Below, piece after piece: positions 6,637 to 9,908 of a stretch of 9,908 nucleotides of DNA. How positions within the stretch are numbered: position 1 is the stretch's first letter; every line of letters begins with the position of its first letter. Under the pieces are notes generated by a model, which was given only the letters and a program-made list of their open reading frames with translations, was not told the DNA's origin and did no database searches. The DNA is from Candidatus Omnitrophota bacterium. Lineage in GTDB: Bacteria; Omnitrophota; Omnitrophia; Omnitrophales; Aquincolibacteriaceae. The stretch spans positions 1-9,908 of the forward strand of contig JAHFHI010000023.1 in the NCBI GenBank assembly GCA_023246995.1. Reading direction: 5' to 3'. The translations under genes and the position numbers were made by a program.

Positions 6637-6641
6637 TCACA
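6617..6641. promoter_or_regulatory. Perfect 25-bp palindromic operator candidate
   Basis: Two 12-base arms, TGTGATTTACAT (6617-6628) and ATGTAAATCACA (6630-6641), are exact reverse complements around a single central A (6629). It lies between divergent genes, overlapping the - strand -35 and the + strand start region. The form suits a dimeric regulator with an odd-length site, as in Fur/Zur or NsrR-type operators, but no known motif is matched. The MerR-type protein encoded two genes downstream is one candidate binder. Confidence 0.65.
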
Positions 6642-6650
6642 TATCATAAA

Positions 6651-7304
6651 ATGAAAGCTAATCTGATTCTTCTCTCATGGTTGTGTGCCGGATGTGCCTT
6701 ACCCAGGCAGATTCACTTCTCCGGAAGCCCCTCGCTCGAGGCGGCCCGCGGGCATCTTGACGACGGGGAGTATTACCAGGCTCGAAAGGCGGCCGAACGC
6801 TTCCTGAAAGACCACCCTGCCGACAAAGACGCCTCGGCCCTGCTTCAAGACATTCTGATTCGGGAGGCGGCCCGGCGCCGGGAGATTTTGGCCACGAAGC
6901 CCCTTGAAGAGTGGAGCCGGGATGAAAGGGATGCGGAAATTGAAACCTGGATGGAACGGGCCAAGTCGCTTCTGGAAATCCAGGAATACGAGCAGGCGCT
7001 TCTGTCCGCCGAACACGTGTTTCTTTATGACCCTGAAAACCAGAGAGCTTCCAGGCTTATCGACGAGATCAACCATCGGGCCCTCCGGGACGGGGCCCGG
7101 CAGATCCAAATGCAGCGCAGCTCCCTGGAAATCGAAAAAAGAGGACTTTTAGAAGAATACCGCCGCCGGTTGAAGGCGGCCCGTGAAGCCGGCCGCGTGG
7201 GAGCGGCGAAGATGGCGGCTGAAAGAATCTTGCTTCTCAACCCCGAAGATAAGGAAGCCCTCGAAGCGATTGAAAGGGCCGACCCTCCAGGGGGCGGGAA
7301 ATGA
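6651..7304 (+). CDS. Probable lipoprotein with three TPR-like repeats
   Basis: This 217-residue protein begins MKANLILLSWLCAGC, a short lipoprotein-type signal with C15 as the probable lipidated residue; the -3 position is Cys rather than the usual Leu, so lipidation is likely but not certain. Three helix-hairpin repeats follow at about 29-62, 102-135 and 174-206, each ending in a similar phrase (DHPADKDA, YDPENQRA, LNPEDKEA). This is the pattern of tetratricopeptide repeats, which mediate protein contacts. Residues 135-180 are strongly charged and probably form a long helix or coiled coil. No enzyme motif is present. The ATG at 6651 has no Shine-Dalgarno. The stop overlaps the start of the MerR gene (ATGA, 7301-7304). 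Being the first gene of the fliA operon suggests an envelope role connected with motility, but this is inference. Confidence 0.75.
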   Translation: MKANLILLSWLCAGCALPRQIHFSGSPSLEAARGHLDDGEYYQARKAAERFLKDHPADKDASALLQDILIREAARRREILATKPLEEWSRDERDAEIETWMERAKSLLEIQEYEQALLSAEHVFLYDPENQRASRLIDEINHRALRDGARQIQMQRSSLEIEKRGLLEEYRRRLKAAREAGRVGAAKMAAERILLLNPEDKEALEAIERADPPGGGK

Positions 7305-7546
7305 AGAGAGAGAAACTCTTCAAAATGGGAGAAGTGATGCAATATACCGGGCTTTCCAGGCAGACACTTCATAACTACACGCTTGCCGGCCTTATCCAGG
7401 AGGCCCGGCGGACCCCTTCCGGGCACCGGCTTTATGACGAATCCGTTTTTGACCGCTTGGAGCAAATCAAGACGCTGCAGGCCAAGCGTTACACCCTTTT
7501 CCAGATCAAGAAAATCCTGGAAGAAAAAGAAAAAACCCCAAACTGA
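7301..7546 (+). CDS. Minimal MerR-family DNA-binding protein
   Basis: This 81-residue protein is essentially a single MerR winged-helix domain. The helix-turn-helix is KMGEVMQYTGLSRQTLHNYTLAGLI (8-32), the wing is RRTPSGHRLYDES (36-48), and the DRLEQIKTLQAKRYTLFQIKKILEEK helices (51-76) complete the fold. Typical MerR proteins continue with a long dimerisation helix and an effector-binding domain; both are absent, so no ligand sensing is visible. Such short forms act as excisionase-like or structural DNA-binding proteins, or as regulators with an unknown partner. It is translationally coupled to the lipoprotein (ATGA) and lies 31 bases before fliA, suggesting that it controls this operon or flagellar genes. 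Binding to the palindrome at 6617-6641 is possible but unproven. Confidence 0.85.
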   Translation: MKREKLFKMGEVMQYTGLSRQTLHNYTLAGLIQEARRTPSGHRLYDESVFDRLEQIKTLQAKRYTLFQIKKILEEKEKTPN

Positions 7547-7577
7547 AATTTTAAAAACAATCAGGAGAGGAGACACC

Positions 7578-8357
7578 ATGCTAGAAAGCGAACTCAAAAT
7601 GTGGAAAAAGTACAAACGCACGAAAAGCCAGGCCTTACGCGAGGAGATCGTTAAAAAGTATCTCTATCTGGTCAAGTACGTCGCCGGGAGAGTGGCGATC
7701 GGGCTTCCGCCCAATGTCGAGTTTAACGACCTCGTAAGCTACGGCATCCTCGGGCTTTTTGACGCCATCACCAAGTACGATGTGACTCAAGGTAATAAAT
7801 TCGAAACCTACGCGGTCTCCCGCATCCGGGGTTCGATCATGGATGAGTTAAGAAAACTCGATTGGGCTCCCAGGCTTCTTAGAAAGAAAGCCCGCGAGAT
7901 CGATAAAAAATGCAAGGAGCTCGAGGAAAAATACGGGCGCATCGCAAGCGATGACGAGCTTGCCCGGGCCCTTCATATCAGCACCGACGAACTGAACACG
8001 ATCTATAACGATCTTAACTCCACATCCTTTCTTTCCCTGGATGAGGTTTGGCAAAACGACGACGGCAATAAGCCCATTTCCAGGCTCCAAACCATCGAAG
8101 ATTCTTTGGTGACCAACCAGTTTAATTATGTTCATCAAAGCGAGGTCAAGGATCTTCTGGCCGGGGCCATTAATGAGCTTCCGGAAAAAGAAAAGCTCGT
8201 GATCGTGCTTTATTATTACGAGAATCTCACCCTGCGCGAGATCGGTGAAATTCTTGACGTCTCGGAATCCCGAGTCTGCCAGATTCACACGAAGGTGATT
8301 ACGAGAATGCGCTCTCACCTGATGCGAAAAGCCGGGGAGATCACCCTGGAAGCCTAG
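7578..8357 (+). CDS. fliA: Flagellar RNA polymerase sigma-28 factor FliA
   Basis: FliA directs RNA polymerase to late flagellar promoters. The 259-residue length fits the FliA/WhiG family. Region 2 covers about 22-98, including FNDLVSYGILGLFDAITKYD (49-68, core binding) and FETYAVSRIRGSIMDELRKLDWAPR (75-99, -10 recognition), a near-signature for sigma-28. Region 3 is about 100-150 (KAREIDKKCKELEEKYGR...). Region 4 is about 190-250, with the -35 helix-turn-helix LTLREIGEILDVSESRVCQIH (217-237). The ATG at 7578 is chosen because a very strong ribosome binding site, AGGAGAGGAG (7563-7572), precedes it, although the frame stays open upstream. A sigma-28 promoter and flgM follow directly, forming a feedback pair. 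It is probably cotranscribed with the lipoprotein and MerR genes. Confidence 0.95.
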   Translation: MLESELKMWKKYKRTKSQALREEIVKKYLYLVKYVAGRVAIGLPPNVEFNDLVSYGILGLFDAITKYDVTQGNKFETYAVSRIRGSIMDELRKLDWAPRLLRKKAREIDKKCKELEEKYGRIASDDELARALHISTDELNTIYNDLNSTSFLSLDEVWQNDDGNKPISRLQTIEDSLVTNQFNYVHQSEVKDLLAGAINELPEKEKLVIVLYYYENLTLREIGEILDVSESRVCQIHTKVITRMRSHLMRKAGEITLEA

Positions 8358-8359
8358 GC

Positions 8360-8389
8360 GGGGCGGGATGGGGGAGCCCCTACTTTTTT
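8360..8389 (+). terminator. Weak candidate terminator after fliA
   Basis: GGGGC (8360-8364) can pair with GCCCC (8376-8380) over an 11-base purine-rich loop. Three bases later come six T residues (8384-8389). A shorter alternative hairpin uses 8370-8380. The stem is short, so part of the fliA message may read through into flgM. Confidence 0.4.
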
Positions 8390-8401
8390 AAGGATCGGCT
8401 G

Positions 8402-8429
8402 TCAAGTCCTGCTCGGATCGGGCCGATAA
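8402..8429 (+). promoter_or_regulatory. Sigma-28 (FliA) promoter of flgM
   Basis: GCCGATAA (8422-8429) is an exact match to the known sigma-28 -10 element. Twelve bases upstream is TCAAGTCC (8402-8409), five of eight matches to the TAAAGTTT -35 element, with spacing one base longer than the enterobacterial norm. It lies between fliA and flgM, exactly where a FliA-dependent flgM promoter would be expected. The start site should fall near 8437. Confidence 0.75.
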
Positions 8430-8486
8430 ATAAAGACGGAAATGAAACAGGCCGGCTGCAAAGGCCGCCTAAAAACGTCTTTATTT
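8428..8486 (+). repeat. Dyad in the flgM leader
   Basis: AAATAAAGACG (8428-8438) and CGTCTTTATTT (8476-8486) are perfect 11-base inverted arms around a 37-base interior containing smaller GC-rich inverted segments (AGGC 8449-8452 with GCCT 8467-8470). The left arm overlaps the end of the sigma-28 -10 box and the expected start. The right arm ends three bases before the flgM ribosome binding site (GAGGGG, 8489-8494) and runs into more T residues. Confidence 0.5.
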
Positions 8487-8496
8487 TTGAGGGGCC

Positions 8497-8748
8497 ATGA
8501 GAAACGACCGATCCGCCAGACGTGTTCGAGGCATCCGCATTGAAAAACCAACCATCCGAAATGCCGCCGAGGAAGAACTGTGGCGCGAGGTTTACTATTT
8601 CGCGCGCCTGATCCCGGCAGAGCCGGACCCCAACATGGGCCGGGTTGCCGAGATTAAAGAGGAAATCCAAAGCGGCGCCTATATCACGCCGGAAGTCATC
8701 GAAGAAACAGCGGCGCGCCTCGCCATCCGCTTCATGAAGCCGGAGTAG
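8497..8748 (+). CDS. flgM: Anti-sigma-28 factor FlgM
   Basis: FlgM binds FliA and holds it inactive until the hook-basal body is complete, when FlgM is exported through the flagellar secretion system. The 83-residue length is usual. The C-terminal half, GRVAEIKEEIQSGAYITPEVIEETAARLAIRFM (about 48-80), matches the conserved sigma-binding region of the family (RVxxIKxxIxxGxYxxxxxxIAxxL). The N-terminal 30 residues are basic and low in hydrophobicity, as in the disordered export end. GAGGGG (8489-8494) is the ribosome binding site for the ATG at 8497. A sigma-28 promoter lies 68 bases upstream of the ATG. The last 17 bases overlap the end of the opposing glycoside hydrolase gene, and seven T residues (8752-8758) follow the stop. 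Confidence 0.85.
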   Translation: MRNDRSARRVRGIRIEKPTIRNAAEEELWREVYYFARLIPAEPDPNMGRVAEIKEEIQSGAYITPEVIEETAARLAIRFMKPE

Positions 8749-9908
8749 CCGTTTTTTTAAACCCGAGCCTCGAAAGCCGGATCCATTCCTGAATGGGTCG
8801 AAGCGTCATAAACTTTTTCCAGACACTCCCTTCGGCTAAAAAATTTTCGAGCATCAGAATGCTTAACCCCTGATCGATCCCGATATATTCCTGGGCCCAC
8901 CAGTTTTTATCCAAGTTGAAGGCGTCTTTAAACCCGAAGTAGCCGTAGAGCTTCTGCCCGTGCGTTTGATAGAAATAGCGGATGGCCTCAAGGGATTCCC
9001 GGGGCGTGAAGACAAGGGATCCGATGGCGGCGTAAGGGGCGAGCGTTCCGTCGTGGAGCCCCTCGCCGGGTTTAGCCCCATAAGCTTTGTAGCCTCCCGG
9101 GCCCAGGGAAGCCGAAAGGCCCCAGGATTTTGGACCGTAACTTTTATGCTCGCGGCTGAAGGAAAGGGAATATTCCCAATTTGCCCGGGTCGCAAGTTTT
9201 GAATTTTCAAAATAATTAACGCCCCCGTCATCAAGATTCCGGAAATCGATATAGGCTTGGGAAAACTGATACGTGAAAAGGCTGCCGGAATGCGCAAAAA
9301 TGACGGGGATGCTGTTGTAGGGTTGTTCTTGGCGCAGCCATGCGTGCCACGCAGCGGGTGGGACCGGATGCGTGGGCGAGCCCACGGCAAGCGCTAGAAG
9401 GATGATCAGCTCACTATAGGAGTCCCAGTAATAAGGCAGAAAGCTGGCCTCGGGTTTCCAACCCATGCAAAGAAAATCCGAACCGTTCATCATCCATTTC
9501 CAATCAATCCTTTCATAGATTTTCCAGGCCATGCGGGCGATGTCGGTTCCGGGATAATACTGGGCCGCAAGCAGGGCCCCGGCGACAAGCAGAGCGGTGT
9601 CAATCGAGGAGGCTTCCGAGTTCCAGATTCTTCGGCCGCTTCGGGCGTCGAGAAAATGATAAAAAAAGCCGTTTTTGTGTTCGGCCTTGGCCAGAAGCAT
9701 CTTAAGGGTTCTGCGCAGTTGATCCAGGGCATGTTTTTTTTGGATCCAGCCCTGGGACTCCCCGATGGCAAGCGCGGCAAGCGAAAAACCCGTGGCGGCA
9801 ATCGAAGCCGGGGCTCCCGGCCTTGAGGAATCCTTTGTGAGCCCGGAGGTCTTATCCGACATCCGGGTAAAATAATAGACACTGTCTTTTTCGATTCGTT
9901 TCAAAAGG
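8732..9908 (-). CDS. Glucoamylase-family (PF10091-like) glycoside hydrolase, 5' truncated
   Basis: About 390 residues are visible. The frame is still open at the window edge (a TTG at 9904 is unlikely to be the true start), so the N-terminus, including any signal peptide, lies outside. Recognisable segments are KDSVYYFTR (6-14), PASIAATGFSLAALAIG (32-48), NSEASSIDTALLVAG (95-109), DGTLAPYAAIGSLVFTP (285-301), and WWAQEYIGIDQG (335-346) with LMLENF (350-355). These are typical of the glycoamylase-like alpha/alpha-barrel family, which includes GH144 endo-beta-1,2-glucanases and domains of cyclic beta-glucan enzymes. Export to the periplasm is usual for relatives. The substrate cannot be set from this fragment; a beta-glucan is more likely than starch despite the family name. 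It is convergent with flgM and overlaps it by 17 bases. Confidence 0.85.
   Translation of the reverse strand, partial: LLKRIEKDSVYYFTRMSDKTSGLTKDSSRPGAPASIAATGFSLAALAIGESQGWIQKKHALDQLRRTLKMLLAKAEHKNGFFYHFLDARSGRRIWNSEASSIDTALLVAGALLAAQYYPGTDIARMAWKIYERIDWKWMMNGSDFLCMGWKPEASFLPYYWDSYSELIILLALAVGSPTHPVPPAAWHAWLRQEQPYNSIPVIFAHSGSLFTYQFSQAYIDFRNLDDGGVNYFENSKLATRANWEYSLSFSREHKSYGPKSWGLSASLGPGGYKAYGAKPGEGLHDGTLAPYAAIGSLVFTPRESLEAIRYFYQTHGQKLYGYFGFKDAFNLDKNWWAQEYIGIDQGLSILMLENFLAEGSVWKKFMTLRPIQEWIRLSRLGFKKTATPAS

Noticed and set aside
6612..6638. Possible sigma-28 promoter before the lipoprotein (TAAAGTGT at 6612-6619)
   Set aside because: The -35-like octamer is good, but nothing resembling GCCGATAA occurs 11-12 bases downstream.
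6617..6641. CRP/FNR-type site (TGTGA ... TCACA)
   Set aside because: The half-sites are 15 bases apart instead of 6, so the CRP geometry does not fit; the long perfect dyad indicates another regulator.
7383..7577. Upstream extension of fliA in the same frame
   Set aside because: The extension overlaps the MerR gene and translates to low-complexity Arg/Lys/Ser sequence. The strong AGGAGAGGAG site fixes the start at 7578.
8729..8758. Terminator after flgM using the palindrome GCTTCATGAAGC and seven T residues
   Set aside because: The hairpin would have only a four-base stem with a mismatch below it, and 11 bases separate it from the T-run; too weak to list as a feature.
1..9908. CRISPR arrays, tRNA, rRNA, insertion sequences, riboswitches
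   Set aside because: No regularly spaced repeats, cloverleaf or rRNA-like conserved segments, transposase frames or recognisable aptamer sequences were seen on either strand.

Overview
The window is chromosomal DNA from a Gram-negative-type, probably flagellated bacterium. It has moderately high GC (estimated by eye, not computed), with AT-rich islands only at promoters. Likely signs of an outer-membrane cell plan are a possible lipoprotein and an exported LysM/L,D-transpeptidase. FliA and FlgM point to flagella. The gene order matches no model organism I know. A candidate phylum of the PVC/Omnitrophota type is possible, but that is a low-confidence impression. I see no mobile element, CRISPR array, tRNA or rRNA; gene content is mostly core functions.

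Region 1 (1-2086, + strand) is a tight gene run. The last codons of an unseen gene are followed by a JAMM/Mov34 metallopeptidase, a Trm112-like/SAM methyltransferase overlapping it by 19 bases, and a PAP2 lipid phosphatase. A 94-bp imperfect inverted repeat (2073-2166) separates this run from the convergent yifB/comM-type AAA+ ATPase (2176-3690, - strand).

Region 2 (3691-6250) begins with an AT-rich divergent promoter region. It then has a three-gene + strand operon joined by stop/start overlaps: a DUF212 PAP2-like membrane protein, a LysM L,D-transpeptidase, and accA (carboxyltransferase alpha subunit). The operon ends in a likely intrinsic terminator at 6186-6247.

Region 3 (6231-8748) is the most interesting part. 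An unrecognised - strand gene (6231-6551) diverges from a + strand operon made of a TPR-like lipoprotein, a minimal MerR-type DNA-binding protein and the flagellar sigma factor FliA. Between them lies a perfect 25-bp palindrome (6617-6641) overlapping promoter-like elements. After fliA there is a candidate terminator, then a sigma-28 promoter (GCCGATAA -10 box) and flgM, the anti-sigma factor. FliA therefore probably drives its own inhibitor. An 11-bp-arm dyad spans from the sigma-28 -10 box to the flgM ribosome binding site.

Region 4 (8732-9908, - strand) is a glucoamylase-family (PF10091-like) glycoside hydrolase. Its 5' end lies beyond the window, and its 3' end overlaps the 3' end of flgM by 17 bases.
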